Shown here one piece after another: positions 34,337-49,300 of a stretch of 64,000 nucleotides of DNA. Location of the stretch: contig OZ025256.1 in the NCBI GenBank assembly GCA_964019135.1, positions 41,574,035-41,638,034 of the forward strand, written 5' to 3'. Position numbers and translations under genes: made by a program. Origin of the DNA: Arenicola marina. Its lineage: Eukaryota > Annelida > Polychaeta > Arenicolidae. Positions within the stretch are counted from its first letter, which is position 1; the number at the start of each line of letters is the position of its first letter. The notes beneath the pieces were generated by a model. The model searched no databases and was not told where the DNA came from. It was given only the letters and a program-made list of their open reading frames with translations.

Positions 34337-37300
34337 GTGAGTCGAGATTCAATAGGGAAGAAATCCAACCACGGTCCCGAAAAGGGGCATCAGTTTGATG
34401 TCAATGTAAAATAGAGCTAATATTAATATAATATATTGGGGCTTATTGCACACCCCCCCCCCCCCCTCCACGCCGATAACCTCGATCCACCACCATTTAT
34501 GCTAGGTTATACATAATAGGTAGTTATATGTAGTGGCGGATCCAAGGAGGGGGGTGTTTGGGTGTTTAAACCGCTCTCAAGCAAGGGTATGTTAAGGACT
34601 GTTAAAGTCGATATTTGTTCAAAGACCTTTTTTGGAAAAGAAGTGCCGTTTTGAGATGTGGAACCCCCCCGGCCGCCGAGCGTAAGAAATTTCAACCCGA
34701 TCTCCGGTCGCAAGTTTTTAGCGAGCCTACTAACCCTTACTAGATTCGCCCCTGGTATGTGATGGCTTGCCAATGTGGAACTAACCCTTATTGGGTAAAT
34801 ATGTTTGCTAAAATTCCAACTTACTGGTATGCATGTACTTGTATGTTATAATAATATTATCCTGCCAGTGAACAATATATCGAAATATGTAGCTTCGCAC
34901 ATCGTCATATTATCATATAATTAAAAACATATTCCTGGGATTCCGACAGTTAGCTCTTAAAAACTCTTTCGTGATGTTTAGACAGCGCTCTCACACCCAA
35001 TCACATTCCTTGTATCTCGACCGCTTCCTCTTACTAGCTAATCACATTCCTGAGGCTTCGACCACTATCTCTTGATAACCAATCAGATTCCTTGTATCTC
35101 GACCGCTTCCTCTTCATAGCCAATCACATTCCTGAAGTTTCGACCACTATTTCTTGATAACCAATCAGATTCCTCGTACATCGACCACTACTACTTGTTA
35201 ATGATGTTTCGAACGCCCCCTGTTTATAACGAATCCGATTCCTTATGTTTTGACCACTTCCTCCTTTATTCATGGTGTTTCCGGTGCCCCCTGTTAATAA
35301 ACATATTACGGATCTGGTGCCCTCTTCCTCTTTATAGCCAATCACATTTCTGATGTTTGGATCGATTCCTATCAAAATAAGCAATCAGATTTCCCATGTT
35401 TAGAGCGCTCCCTATCAAAATAAGCAATCATATGCCTGATGTTTGGACCGCTTCCTACCAATAAGCAATCAGATTCCTGATGTGTGTTTGGACCGCTCCC
35501 TGTCAATAAGCAATCAGATTCCTGATGTGTGTTTGGACCGCTCCCTGTCAATAAGCACTCAGATTCCTGTTGCTTCGATCGTTCCCTCTCAATAACCAAT
35601 CTGCTGTTTACTGCCACGACCGCTCGCTCCATAACCTATCCAGGAGGTCTTGTCTTCGTAAGCATGGACTTGTCTTCATAAGCAGATGGACTTGTCTTCA
35701 TAAGCAGATGGACTTAAGGCATTCCCATTTTTACGACATTTGGCTGGGAATTGTTCCGTCTTCCCCATTAAAGTTTGTAGGTATTAAATTCGTTTTCGTC
35801 AGTACTATTCATCAATTCAGTCCTTCAGTATTTGTTTGCTCTTTAGCTGTCCTGTGACAGATTTCGTGACAAGGCCACTTGTAACGAGTGTTTGGATGGT
35901 CGTCGGATTTTTGCTTTGCCATTTTAATTACTTCGGCAAGGTATTGGATTGCATTGGACCACATGATAAAGATATACATGTATACTCTCAGTGTCTAATT
36001 TGGATGCCATTTTTTTCCCGAAAATATTCTCTCTCGATGACCACCAAAACCACATACTTTTCTTTCATTCCCCATATGCCGTCTGGCATGCGATGCACAC
36101 CCCTACCACTTCAGTGATGTAGTGCCCCCCCCCCCCCGCCCCCTCCGCCTCAGTGCCACATATGGTGTGACGCTCACACCTCCCCCAGCCCCCCACCCTT
36201 AGCGGACAGATACCGAGAAGTCGTCCGTTTGTAGAGCTCCCCCCCCCCCCCACCCGCCGCCGCCAACACCGGTGGTCAGTTTTTTTCGGAGAGCCCATCC
36301 TACATGGTCTCGTTTGACAGACGGTAAAGCAGTCATGTAGGTCAGACTAACCAACATTTCGAGGTCTGAAGAAACGGATACGTTTTTGATAAAATACATG
36401 ACATTCCTGATAAAAATCTGTGACTTTTTCTGAACTGCCCCAAAAAGTAGACTCATGCAGGTACCAAAATTGCATAAGTTACGAAACATTGGCGTACCAA
36501 AATGCACAAAAAAGACACCCTTTCCAGCGGCCCATCCCCAGCATTCCCGTTCCCTTGAGATACCCCCCCCCCTTCCCCAACCCGGGCCCTGTGATTTATG
36601 CATTTAGTTTGTACAGATCTGGGCTCGTAAACCCCCCCCAAAAATACCCTCGTCATCCAGTCTTAATTTGAAATTTTGTAACGATGCTCCGATATAATGT
36701 CGCACGGCATGCCGACCTGATGTTATTTGTGGTGGTAGATTTAGGGTGAGTATGGATTTCAAACTTGTGACGCAGCCAAGAAAATAAATCTCTTACAGCG
36801 CTGAAATGCCTGTGGCGCAATAGGTGCGGACGCTATATTCGGGGTGACATTCCCGCCCAGTGTCTGCTAATAAATTGTTGACTGGTATAGTCCATTCGAC
36901 TTTGTGGTTACGTTGACAGTTTTAAAGTTACTCATACAGATACAGCTATGCATTCCCTTAGGAAGTTGACCAATGGCTTGCAGGGGCAGATCTAGGGGGG
37001 GGGGGTGCACCTGTAAAAGTCGGATACCCCAAGCAGCCCCCCCGGTCGCAAGTCCCCCGGTCAGAGAGCAACCCCCCCCCCGTCTTTTGCAAATTCCTAG
37101 ATCTGCCCATGCAATGAAGTGGTATCTTTAGGGATTCTCAGTGTAACTACACATAAGTCTTATGCAATAAATACTATGTGGAAAGTTGTGACTTTATTGT
37201 CTGTTAGGTCATTAAAATTCAGCCCTGGCTGCCTTGTGACATATCAGGGGCGGATCTAGGAATTTGTAAATAGGGGGGTTTGCTCTCTGATATGAGATAA

Positions 37301-40300
37301 GTTGCGACGAGGGTGGGGGGGGGGACCCGACTTTTACAGTGTATGCTCAAGTTCACAAGGGGGGGGGGTGCCTACCTACCCCCCCCCCCCCAGATCCGCC
37401 CCTGCATATGATAACTCATCAATGTCGTACAGAGCTAACATTAACACAGTCAGACAATATGTCCAGGATGTCTCTCCAAGAGATCTTACAGATATTGAAT
37501 TAGGTAGAAACCGGCTGTATGAGCAGCCTTACATAATTACCTGTCAAGGTTGCATGGAATGGTTGGTTGGTTGTATATTCAGGACGCTTTAACCACTTTT
37601 GGTCATATCGCGTCAATGAAAGAATGAAGAGAGAGTAGAGCCATGTCCCCGGGGGTAACCCCCTACTCTTTACGAGGAAGGACATGGGATCTTTATCCTG
37701 CGACCACACATACATGACCACAGCGGGGCTCGAACGATCGATCCACGTGCCGGTAGGCTCTCAGGTGGCCAGATCACTCCAGGCGAGCGCTCTAACCCAC
37801 TGAGTTACCGGACCTGTTACAGGAGAGAAATGCTTACAAACCACACGCGATCCCACCTGCAGCCGTATCGTATGGTTGCAGGTTGTCATTGTAATGACCT
37901 GTATCACACAATACGCGTGCAGGGGTGAGCGGTAAACATTATATATGAATGCAGGTCATAACACTGTTGCTGAATCAGCTTGGGTCGGCCATTTCTGTGA
38001 CCATCATATATTAATAACTGAAAAACAAAGTGCACTTGCTTCTAAGAGTAAAGGACACGTGTCTTACGAAATCTTTTATAATATCGACCTGGTTCTGGTG
38101 GAAGATTTACCCTGAGTGTGACGTAATACGTCACTGTGGCGTAACGTATCTCATTGTCGTTACTGTGGCGTCACGTATCTTATTGTCGTTACTGTGGCGT
38201 AACGTATCTCATTGTCGTTACTGTGGCGTCACGTATCTTATTGTCGTTACTGTGGCGTAACGTATCTCATTGGCGTTACTGTGGCGTCACGTATCTCATT
38301 GTCGTTACTGTGGCGTAACGTATCTCAGTGTCGTTGCTGTGGCGTAACGTATCTCATGGTCGTTACTATAGCGTAACGTATCTTATGGTCGTTACTGCGG
38401 CGTAACGTATCTCATGGTCGTTACTGCGGCGTAACGTATCTCATGGTCGTTACTGTGGCGTAACGTATCTCATTGTCGTTACTGTGGCGTAACGTATCTC
38501 ATTGACGTTACTGTAGCGTAACGTATCTCATTGTCGTTACTGTGGCGTAACGTATCTCATTGTCGTTCCTGCGGCGTAACGTATCTCATTGTCGTTACTG
38601 TGGCGTAACGTATCTCATTGTCGTTACTGTGGCATAACGTATCTCATTGTCGTTACTGTGGCATAACGTATCTCATTGTCGTTACTGTGGCGTAACGTAT
38701 CTCATTGACGTTACTGTGGCGTAACGTATCTCATGGTCGTTACTGCGGCGTAACGTATCTCATGGTCGTTACTGTGGCGTAACGTATCTCATTGTCGTTA
38801 CTGTGGCGTAACGTATCTCATTGTCGTTACTGCGGCGTAACGTATCTCAGTGTCGTTACTGCGGCGTAACGTATCTCAGTGTCGTTACTGCGGCGTAACG
38901 TATCTCAGTGTCGTTACTGCGGCGTAACGTATCTCAGTGTCGTTACTGGTAGGCTCACTCGTGTCGATACAGCATGGACCATGTGGTGATAAACTACACA
39001 TTCTCCCCTAATTTTGTAAGGGTATGCAGGGCGGCGGTCCACTTTCACGATGATGATGATAATAATGATGATAATGATACTAATGATGGTGATGATGATG
39101 ATAATGATGATGATGATAGTTATGACGATGATGATGATGATGATGATGATAATGATGATGATGGCGATTATAATGATAATGATGATAATGGTGGTGATGA
39201 AGCTCTAGATTTGTTCTTTTGTCTTCGCGTTTTGAAGTACATCTTTGCGTGAAGGTTTTATTTTTAGTTCATAAAAAAACATGAAATTAAAAATAGAAGA
39301 AAAAAGGAACAAAATTGACTCTTCGCCCCGCTTCAAACGCAGATACACCCCCCACCCTCCCCCACCCTCAGCCACCACCGTCCCACCCTTACGTGACTCC
39401 GCAGGTTACACATAAAGACAGACTCTCACCCTGACAACACACGTCACGAGATGTGTCGACCGTGCACGTTTCAAGGACATATAATTGGTGTTAGATGGTT
39501 GTTGCGATTCGAGGGCGTGTCCGCAGCGGAGAGAGTGGGTGGCCAGGGGGTATGGGTGAGGGGGGTGGGGGGTGGGGCTGGGGGTGGCCACAGAGGGGCC
39601 CGAGAAGAGGGGTTGCCAGGGATGGGGTGGGGGCCTGCGGATGGCCACAGAGGGTCCGGGGGGAGGGGTGGCCAGGGGAGGTGTGGGGGGGGGGCTGTAA
39701 GGGATGTCACCACGGACCAGAGATTGATTGTTCTCCTCGTCCTGCAAACAGGCGGTTCCCTGCTTGCGTAAGCGGCTCGGCAAATAGATAGGAAAGTTAT
39801 GTACGTATGCCTTCTTTTCATCTGGAAGTTGGCCACGGTTATTTAAACCGAGAAAAAACACACTCTTATCTCGTTTGAATACAAAGAATTCAACTTTATA
39901 CAACGGTGTCCACCCATGACTGTTACATTGCTGAGATGTAGATTTTCACTTATTACCAACTTACGGAACTGTAGCGCAAACAAGGATTCAACAATTTTAC
40001 ATTTTGCCTTTGAAACTATAAATTCCTATACACATTAATACGCACAAGGTAAAAACAAAAAAACACAATGCTACATTTTTTTGTGGCCTTGAAAAGAGAA
40101 TTCTGTCACTGCATGTTTTGTTTCTTTCTTTTGCTGAAAATGGGTTTTCTCTATAACAAGGATTGCAGTCCGTCTGCCTTTCAATACATAGCCGCGTGGT
40201 GGTACTAACGTATGTAGCGAACAGACCAAGAGTAATGCTACGGTCTGTAGCAAAGACAACCCCGGCATATCGCATAATGTTGAAGCGCAGAGGAATGGAA

Positions 40301-43300
40301 GGGGATTTTTGTTGTTGTTTCCTCCATTGCTTAATGCATGACCGACTTCTCGGGTATGTGATACACAGGGAACCGCCTCGGAACGTTTTCACTTCAACGA
40401 GAAGCTACTGTTTGCTCACCGCGTGGTGTGGGTTTGCTGCTTCAAGGAAGTTTGACCGTAAAATATGTACTGCGTGTTAAAGTTGGTCCATCCTTGGCCC
40501 CGCATGAAAGTGTCCTTAAAGGACGCCCAAAAGCAAATTAGACGGAGATTTTTTCATTAAAAAATGGTTTCTCATTCCAACGCTGTTGCGAGTACTCTCG
40601 TCAATAAATCACAGGCTTATCTGACCTTCGCCTAAACGTCTTGACATACTCCACAGAACACCTTTATGACGTGCCTTTATAAGATCACGTCAGTGTGGCG
40701 CATGTTTTTCTGTGGGGTTTGTAAGGGGTAAGGGGTAACATGCTAGGGGTAACGAGGGGTAAGGGGTAATATGCCAGGGGTAACGACGGGTGCGTGCCCA
40801 TCCCGGCACATGTACACCCTCCCGCCCACTTCACCCCAAACCATGTACCCCTGCCCGCCCACTGCACCGCGGTCCATGTACCCCCTTTCCACCCACTACC
40901 CCCAGACCCAGTCGAATGTGGGGAGATATCAGACCGTATCAGATTTACATATTTCACCACTGACTTTTCAGTCTCAAGCTCTTGAGGTCAAAACGCTACA
41001 TCGGGATTTTTGCTCAGAATAATTATCACCGCCCGGCCCCCCATCTTGTGGCCATCCTAGTACCACACGGCGGGTCGATCCCCACTCTCATCCCCCTCCC
41101 CTTGGCTCTCCTTACCCCCACCTTTTTAATCCCACCTTATCCCAATCCCTCCTCCTACCCGTCACAAAACCATGTTTCTGCCACCAAACCTCCACCCCAG
41201 CTAATATTACTCCAAATCGCTGCCCCACCTCCCCCTTCCCCCCATCCTGACCCATCTAACCCTTAACTCGCCGCCCCACCCCCACCGCCACCCACCTTGC
41301 CGCAATCCTGCGTCGGTCTCACCCCCAACCATGACCATAATCCCCGCCCCTCCCCCCTGCCTCCTTACACCCGGTCCATAAGCCAGTTTTTCGAGCTGAC
41401 CAGAATTAACATCATGCAACAAAACACGGTTTATCATGATAGCTCACGAGCTGACTCTTCATACTATTAAATATTGACCGAGATCTTCAATCCGCTTTAG
41501 AGAAATCCTTGGCATACGTGTCTGGGGTCCTTGCATGTCCTCCAGATATTATGTGCCTCTCATCGCCGTTCCTCCCGCTACGTGGCGCCACGCTGTGGGG
41601 CCTTAAACTGAACCCATACATATCCTTACGCCATAGGCCAGAACTCCTAACCCTGATCCCAATTATTGTCGCCTAATCTAAAATCCCCAATCCCTGACCC
41701 GTAACCGTTGAGCCCTAATCCCTGATATCTGATCCCTCATCCAATTTTTGACCCCTAATCCCCAATTCCCAATCTCAGACCTCTAAACGTTGAGCCCTAA
41801 TCCCTGATACCTGACCCCAAATCCCTGATATCTGACCCCTAATCCATAACCGCTGAGCCTTAATCCCTAATCCTTGACCCCTAATCCGCAGTCCATAACC
41901 CCTATCCCTGACCCCTAATCCGCAGTCCATAACCCCTATCCCTGACCCCTAATCGCTTATCCCTGACCCCTAACAGTAATCTGGAACGGCGATGAGGGAC
42001 AGATAAGAGAGATAAGACCAATGGGCACATAGGACGCACACATGCGTAAGTTATTCGGATATAACTTTTGATTGATTACAACGATATGTAGAACCACTTA
42101 CCGAGCGCATTGTATACCGACGTACCCGTCGAAAAAAATCATCTTTGTCACACAAAGACCCTGCCTGCCTATTGAATTCGTTCATTGACAGCTGACAACC
42201 GGTCAGGAAGATGTTTTTTGCTACTTCCGGTGGCACAAAGACAGTTATCGACGACAACGAGGCTGCGTGGGTGTCGCTTGTAAAACCAGACTTGTCTAGA
42301 ATATCATTAAGCGTCACGTTTAGTCAACTGCATACAAGGAAATAACATCAAATCCCCCATGGAACCAACCGGACTTGATTTTTTATACACTGCCCATGTT
42401 CAGCAGCTACCGCCCCCCCCCCCCCTCACCCATCCGCGCACCTCTCGCCATACACACATGTACCCTAAAGAAAACGGTGTAGAGCATGGTTGCGGTCCCT
42501 CCCCCCCCCCCCCTTAAATACAATGGTTCAAATCCCTAACTTAAAAGCTGTTTACTTCATTTAACGGAACCAACAAGGGGCAGATGAAACTGAAATCGTG
42601 ATGGTAATCATGAGCCCAGATTCTGACCGGTGGCTTGGTTTCCACAGCATATACACAGAGTAGTATGATACATACTCTGTGGTATAAGTCTATCGTTGGA
42701 ATTTCAATGAAAGCTCTGCGCATCACCTGGAAACGGTTGCTGTCGAGAAAGACTTCTCTATTAATAACAAACAACGTTAATTCCGTGTCCAATGACAGGG
42801 TGTACCGAATTTAGTTAGGAGGGGGGGGGGGGGGCGGGTCGTGTTTCCAGGTCACGAAAAATAAATTACTTTATTCCCAGGTGACAACGAATTAAAAAGG
42901 ATAATTCCCAGTATACATAAAAAGGGCAGATGTATTATATAAATTAGCGAATTTCCCGATTCACGGTTATTTCATATTAAAATTCCCAGTTCACGGTTAA
43001 TGAAATCCATTCCCAGTTCACGAAGAATTACCTTTCTCATTCCCAGTTCACGGTTAAATGAAAATTGCCCCCCCCCCGCCTCTCTAAGGGGGGCGGGGTG
43101 TAAGGAGGGCCAGGGGGAGGGGCGGGGTGTAAAGGGGGACGGGGGAGGGGCGGCGTGTAAGGAGGGCCAGTGGGAGGGGCGGGGTGCAAGGAGGGCCAGG
43201 GTCGAAGCAGCAATTGACGTAACATAACTACAATATGGAATTGTACTTATTGTGACAGTCGGTGTCCTCTAATGTACGGATTTTCCTTGTGTTTTTCAGG

Positions 43301-46300
43301 TCTACACGTCAGACAACGGGCAGCGCCCTCTACCGGCCACGCGGATAGACACCGCAGATTACAGACAATACCCGGCGCATTACAGGTCAAGGTCAGTGGT
43401 CACGTGACGTTGTCTCACATACCCCGCCACTCCCCGCCTATAATGCTCATTATCTATTTGGTACATAACAATAAGCAAATAAAGTGCCCTCCCGTCTTGT
43501 TAATTATGACCTTATGGCACCAATATCATATATATATATATGTAGAATTACAGACATAAAAACAACAATGTAAACTGAAAAAAAATTCTCAGCCTGCTGC
43601 CATCACGTTGTGTATTGGACACGTCTGACCTGGATCTGATCTGGATCTACGTGAGGAGGAAGCCCCTCTGGCTCAGTTGTTAGGCAGGCTGGGCTGCAGA
43701 TCATCATGGGGTCATGGGTTCGCGCCCTGGCACCCCCAAGTTCTCCCCCATTTCTTTATTTGTCTCGGGAGGTTTATTGGCCTTGGTATCCTTAACCTTC
43801 ATGTGCACAAAAGTGGCTTAAAATACCACCATTTTTGTTTGTTGCCCGCCCCAGGTATGGCGATGACCCTAGTCTGCTCAAGTCCGGGGACAAGGCCTCG
43901 GGGGGGTCTGGCGGCGGCCAGGGGGGCGCCTGCTCCCCGCGCTGCCTGTCCATCACGGGGGTCATTCTCATCGTCTTGGCCCTCATCACCCTCATCATCG
44001 CCATCTTCGTCGCGACCGGCGACATCGACATGAGAGGTAAGACCGAGGGCAGGCGGCGGGTGTGGGGTGGGTAAACGAGGGTGAGGGGTTATGAGGGGTA
44101 GGGGAGCGCGATGAGTCAGTGGGGGGGGGGAGGGTAAGTGGGACCAGGGGAGGGGCGGGTGTAAGGAGGGTCAGGGGGAGGGGCGGGGTGTAAGGAGGGC
44201 CATGGAGAGGGGTGGGGTGTAAGGAGGGCCAGGGGGAGGGGCGGGGTGTAAGGAGAACCAGGGGGAGGGGCGGGGTGTAAGGAGGGCCAGAGGGAGGGGC
44301 GGGGTGTAAGGAGGGCCAGGGGAGGGGCGGGATGCAAGGAGAGCCAGGGAGAGGGGCGGGGTGCAAGGTGGGCCAGGGCGAGGGGCGAGGTGTAAGGAGG
44401 GCCAGGGGGAGGGGCGGGGTGTAAGGAGAGCCAGGGAGCGGGGCGGGGTGTAAGAAGGGCCAGGGTGAGGGGCGAGGTGTAAGGAGGGCCAGGGGGAGGG
44501 GCGGGGTGTAAGGAGAGCCATGGGGAGGGGCGGGGTATAAGGAGAGCCAGGGAGAGGGGCGGGGTGTAAGGAGGGCCAGGGGGAGGGGCGAGGTGTAAGG
44601 AGGGCCAGGGGGAGGGGCGGGGTGTAAGGAGGGCCGGGGGGAGGGGCGGGGTGTAAGGAGGGCCAGGGGGAGGGGCGGGGTGTAAGGAGGGCCAGGGGGA
44701 GGGGCGGGGTACAAGGAGGGTCATGGGGAGGGGCCGGGTGTAAGGAGGGCCAAGGAGAGGGGCGGGGTGTAAGGAGGGCCAGGGGGAGGGGCGGGGTGTA
44801 AGAAGGGCCAGATGGAGGGGCGGGTGTAAGGAGGGCCAATGAGAGGGGCGGGGTGTAAGGAGGGCCAGGCGGAGGGGCGGGGTGTAAGAAGGGCCAGGGG
44901 GAGGGGCGGGGTGTAAGAAGGGCCACTGGGAGGGGCGGGTGTAAGGAGGGCCAAGGGGAGGGGCGGGGTGTGAGGAGGGTCATGGGGAGGGGCGGGGTGT
45001 AAGGAGGTCCAGGGGGAGGGGCGGGGTGTAAGGAGGGCCAGGGGGAGGGGCGGGGTGTAAGGAGGGCCACTGGGAGGGGCGGGTGTAAGGAGGGCCAAGG
45101 GGAGGGGCGGGGTGTAAGGAGGGCTAGGAAGACGGGGCGGGGTGTAAGGAGGTCCAAGGGGAGGGGCGGGGTGTAAGGAGGGTCAGGGAGAGGGGCGGGG
45201 TGTAAGGAGGGCCAGGGGGAGGGGCTGGGTGTAAGGAGGGCCAGGGGGAGGGGCGGGGTGTAAGGAGGGCCACTGGGAGGGGCGGGTGTAAGGAGGGCCA
45301 AGGGGAGAGGCGGGGTGTAAGCAGGGCCAGGGGGAGAGGCGGGGTGTAAGGAGGGCCAGGGGGAGGGGCGGGGGTGTAAGGAGGGCCAGGGGGAGGGGCG
45401 GGGTGTAAGCAGGGCCAGGGGAGGGGGCGGGGGTGCAAAGAGGACCAGGAAGACGGGGCGGGGGGTGTAAGGAGAACCAAGGGGGAGGGGTGAGATGCAA
45501 GGAGGGCCAGGGGAGGGGCGGGGTGTAAGGAGGGCCAAGGGGAGGGGCGGGGTGTAAGGAGAGCCAGGGAGAGGGGCGGGGGTGTAAGGAGGGGCCAGGG
45601 GGAGGGGGCGGGTACAAGGAGGGTCATGAGGAGGGGCGGGGTGTAAGGAGGGCCAGGGGAGGGGGCGAGGTGTAAGGAGGGCCAGGGGGGGAGGGGCGGG
45701 GTGTAAGGAGGGCCAAGGGGGAGGGGCGGGGTGTAAGGAGGTCATGGGGAGGGGCGGGGGGTGAAAGGAGGGCCAGGGGGAGGGCGTGGTCTAAGGAGGG
45801 TCATGGGGAGGGCGGGGTGTAAGGAGGGCCAGGGGGAGGGGGCGGGGTGTAAGGAGGGCCAGGGGGAGGGGCGGGGTATAAGGAGGGCCAGGGGGAGGGG
45901 CGGGGTGTAAGAAGGGCCACTTGGAGGGGCGGGGTGTAAGGGGCGGGGTGTAAGGAGGGCCAGGCGGAGGGGCGGGGTGTAAGAAGGGCCAGGGGGAGGG
46001 GCGGGGTGTAAGAAGGGCCACTGGGAGGGGCGGGTGTAAGGAGGGCCAAGGGGAGGGGCGGGGTGTGAGGAGGGTCATGGGGAGGGGCGGGGGGTAAGGA
46101 GGTCCAGGGGGAGGGGCGGGGTGTAAGGAGGGCCAGGGGGAGGGGCGGGGTGTAAGGAGGGCCACTGGGAGGGGCGGGTTTAAGGAGGGCCAAGGGGAGG
46201 GGCGGGGTGTAAGGAGGGCTAGGAAGACGGGGCGGGGTGTAAGGAGGTCCAAGGGGAGGGGCGGGGTGTAAGGAGGGTCAGGGAGAGGGGCGGGGTGTAA

Positions 46301-49300
46301 GGAGGGCCAGGGGGAGGGGCTGGGTGTAAGGAGGGCCAGGGGGAGGGGCGGGGTGTAAGGAGGGCCACTGGGAGGGGCGGGTGTAAGGAGGGCCAAGGGG
46401 AGAGGCCGGGTGTAAGCAGGGCCAGGGGGAGAGGCGGGGTGTAAGGAGGGCCAGGGGGAGGGGCGGGGTGTAAGCAGGGCCAGGGGGAGGGGCGGGGTGC
46501 AAAGAGGACCAGGAAGACGGGGCGGGGTGTAAGGAGAACCAAGGGGAGGGGTGAGATGCAAGGAGGGCCAGGGGAGGGGCGGGGTGTAAGGAGGGCCAAG
46601 GGAGGGGCGGGGTGTAAGGAGAGCCAGGGAGAGGGGCGGGGTGTAAGGAGGGCCAGGGGGAGGGGCGGGGTACAAGGAGGGTCATGAGGAGGGGCGGGGT
46701 GTAAGGAGGGCCAGGGGGAGGGGCGAGGTGTAAGGAGGGCCAGGGGGAGGGGCGGGGTGTAAGGAGGGCCAAGGGGAGGGGCGGGGTGTAAGGAGGGTCA
46801 TGGGGAGGGGCGGGGTGAAAGGAGGGCCAGGGGGAGGGGGGTGGTCTAAGGAGGGTCATGGGGAGGGGCGGGGTGTAAGGAGGGCCAGGGGGAGGGGCGG
46901 GGTGTAAGGAGGGCCAGGGGGAGGGGCGGGGTTTAAGGAGGGTCAGCGGGTGGGGCGGGGTGTAAGGAGGGCCAGGGGGAGGGGCGGGGTGTAAGGAGAG
47001 CCAGGGGGAAGGGCGGGCTGTAAGGAGGGTCAGGGAGAGGGGCGGGGTGTAAGGAAGGCCAGGGGGAGGGGTTGGGTGTAAGGAGGACCAAGGGGAGGGG
47101 CGGGGTGTAAGGAGGGCCAGGGGAGGGGCGAGGTGTAAGGAGGGCCAAGGGGAGGGGCGAGGTGTAAGGAGGGCCAAGGGGAGGGGCGGGGTGTAAGGAG
47201 GGCCAGGGGGAGGGGCGGGGTGTAAGTAGGGCCAGGGGGAGGGGCGGGGTGTAAGGAGGGCCGAGGGGAGGGGTGGGGTGTAAGGAGGGCCAGGGGGAGG
47301 GGCGGGGTGTAAGGAGGGCCAGGGGGAGGGGCGGGGTACAAGGAGGGTCATGGGGAGGGGCCGGGTGTAAGGAGGGCCAAGGAGAGGGGCGGGGTGTAAG
47401 GAGGGCCAGGGGGAAGGGCGGGGTGTAAGAAGGGCCACTTGGAGGGGCGGGTGTAAGGAGGGCCAAGGAGAGGGGCGGGGTGTAAGGAGGGCCAGGCGGA
47501 GGGGCGGGGTGTAAGAAGGGCCAGGGGGAGGGGCGGGGTGTAAGAAGGGCCACTGGGAGGGGCGGGTGTAAGGAGGGCCAAGGGGAGGGGCGGGGTGTGA
47601 GGAGGGTCATGGGGAGGGGCGGGGTGTAAGGAGGTCCAGGGGGAGGGGCGGGGTGTAAGGAGGGCCACTGGGAGGGGCGGGTGTAAGGAGGGCCAAGGGG
47701 AGGGGCGGGGTGTAAGGAGGGCTAGGAAGACGGGTCGGGGTGTAAGGAGGTCCAAGGGGAGGAGCGGGGTGTGAGGGTCAGGGAGAGGGGCGGGGTGTAA
47801 GGAGGGCCAGGGGGAGGGGCTGGGTGTAAGGAGGGCCAGGGGGAGGGGCGGGGTGTAAGGAGGGCCACTGGGAGGGGCGGGTGTAAGGAGGGCCAAGGGG
47901 AGAGGCGGGGTGTAAGCAGGGCCAGGGGGAGAGGCGGGGTGTAAGGAGGGCCAGGGGGAGGGGCGGGGTGTAAGGAGGGCCAGGGGGAGGGGCGGGGTGT
48001 AAGCAGGGCCAGGGGGAGGGGCGGGGTGCAAAGAGGACCAGGAAGACGGGGCGGGGTGTAAGGAGAACCAAGGGGAGGGGTGAGACGCAAGGAGGGCCAG
48101 GGGAGGGGCGGGGTGTAAGGAGGGCCAAGGGGAGGGGCGGGGTGTAAGGAGAGCCAGGGAGAGGGGCGGGGTGTAAGGAGGGCCAGGGGGAGGGGCGGGG
48201 TACAAGGAGGGTCATGAGGAGGGGCGGGGTGTAAGGAGGGCCAGGGGGAGGGGCGAGGTGTAAGGAGGGCCAGGGGGAGGGGCGGGGTGTAAGGAGGGCC
48301 AAGGGAAGGGGCGGGGTGTAAGGAGGGTCATGGGGAGGGGCGGGGTGAAAGGAGGGCCAGGGGGAGGGGCGTGGTCTAAGGAGGGTCATGGGGAGGGGCG
48401 GGGTGTAAGGAGGGCCAGGGGGAGGGGCGGGGTGTAAGGAGGGCCAGGGGGAGGGGCGGGGATTAAGGAGGGTCAGCGGGTGGGGCGGGGTGTTAAAGGA
48501 GGGCCAGGTTGAGGGGCGGGGTGTAAAGAGGGCCAGGTTGAGGGGCGGGGTGTAAGGAGGGCCAGGGGGAGGGGCGGGGTGTGAGGAGGGTCATGGGGAG
48601 GGGCGGGGTGTAAGGAGGTCCAGGGGGAGGGGCGGGGTGTAAGGAGGGCCACTGGGAGGGGCGGGTGTAAGGAGGGCCAAGGGGAGGGGCGGGGTGTAAG
48701 GAGGGCTAGGAAGACGGGGCGGGGTGTAAGGAGGTCCAAGGGGAGGAGCGGGGTGTAAGGAGGGTCAGGGAGAGGGGCGGGGTGTAAGGAGGGCCAGGGG
48801 GAGGGGCTGGGTGTAAGGAGGGCCAGGGGGAGGGGCGGGGTGTAAGGAGGGCCACTGGGAGGGGCGGGTGTAAGGAGGGCCAAGGGGAGAGGCGGGGTGT
48901 AAGCAGGGCCAGGGGGAGAGGCGGGGTGTAAGGAGGGCCAGGGGGAGGGGCGGGGTGTAAGGAGGGCCAGGGGGAGGGGCGGGGTGTAAGCAGGGCCAGG
49001 GGGAGGGGCGGGGTGCAAAGAGGACCAGGAAGACGGGGCGGGGTGTAAGGAGAACCAAGGGGAGGGGTGAGACGCAAGGAGGGCCAGGGGAGGGGCGGGG
49101 TGTAAGGAGGGCCAAGGGGAGGGGCGGGGTGTAAGGAGAGCCAGGGAGAGGGGCGGGGTGTAAGGAGGGCCAGGGGGAGGGGCGGGGTACAAGGAGGGTC
49201 ATGAGGAGGGGCGGGGTGTAAGGAGGGCCAGGGGGAGGGGCGAGGTGTAAGGAGGGCCAGGGGGAGGGGCGGGGTGTAAGGAGGGCCAAGGGGAGGGGCG

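Noticed and set aside
38974-39252. Poly-Asp open frame
   Set aside because: GAT microsatellite inside an intron.
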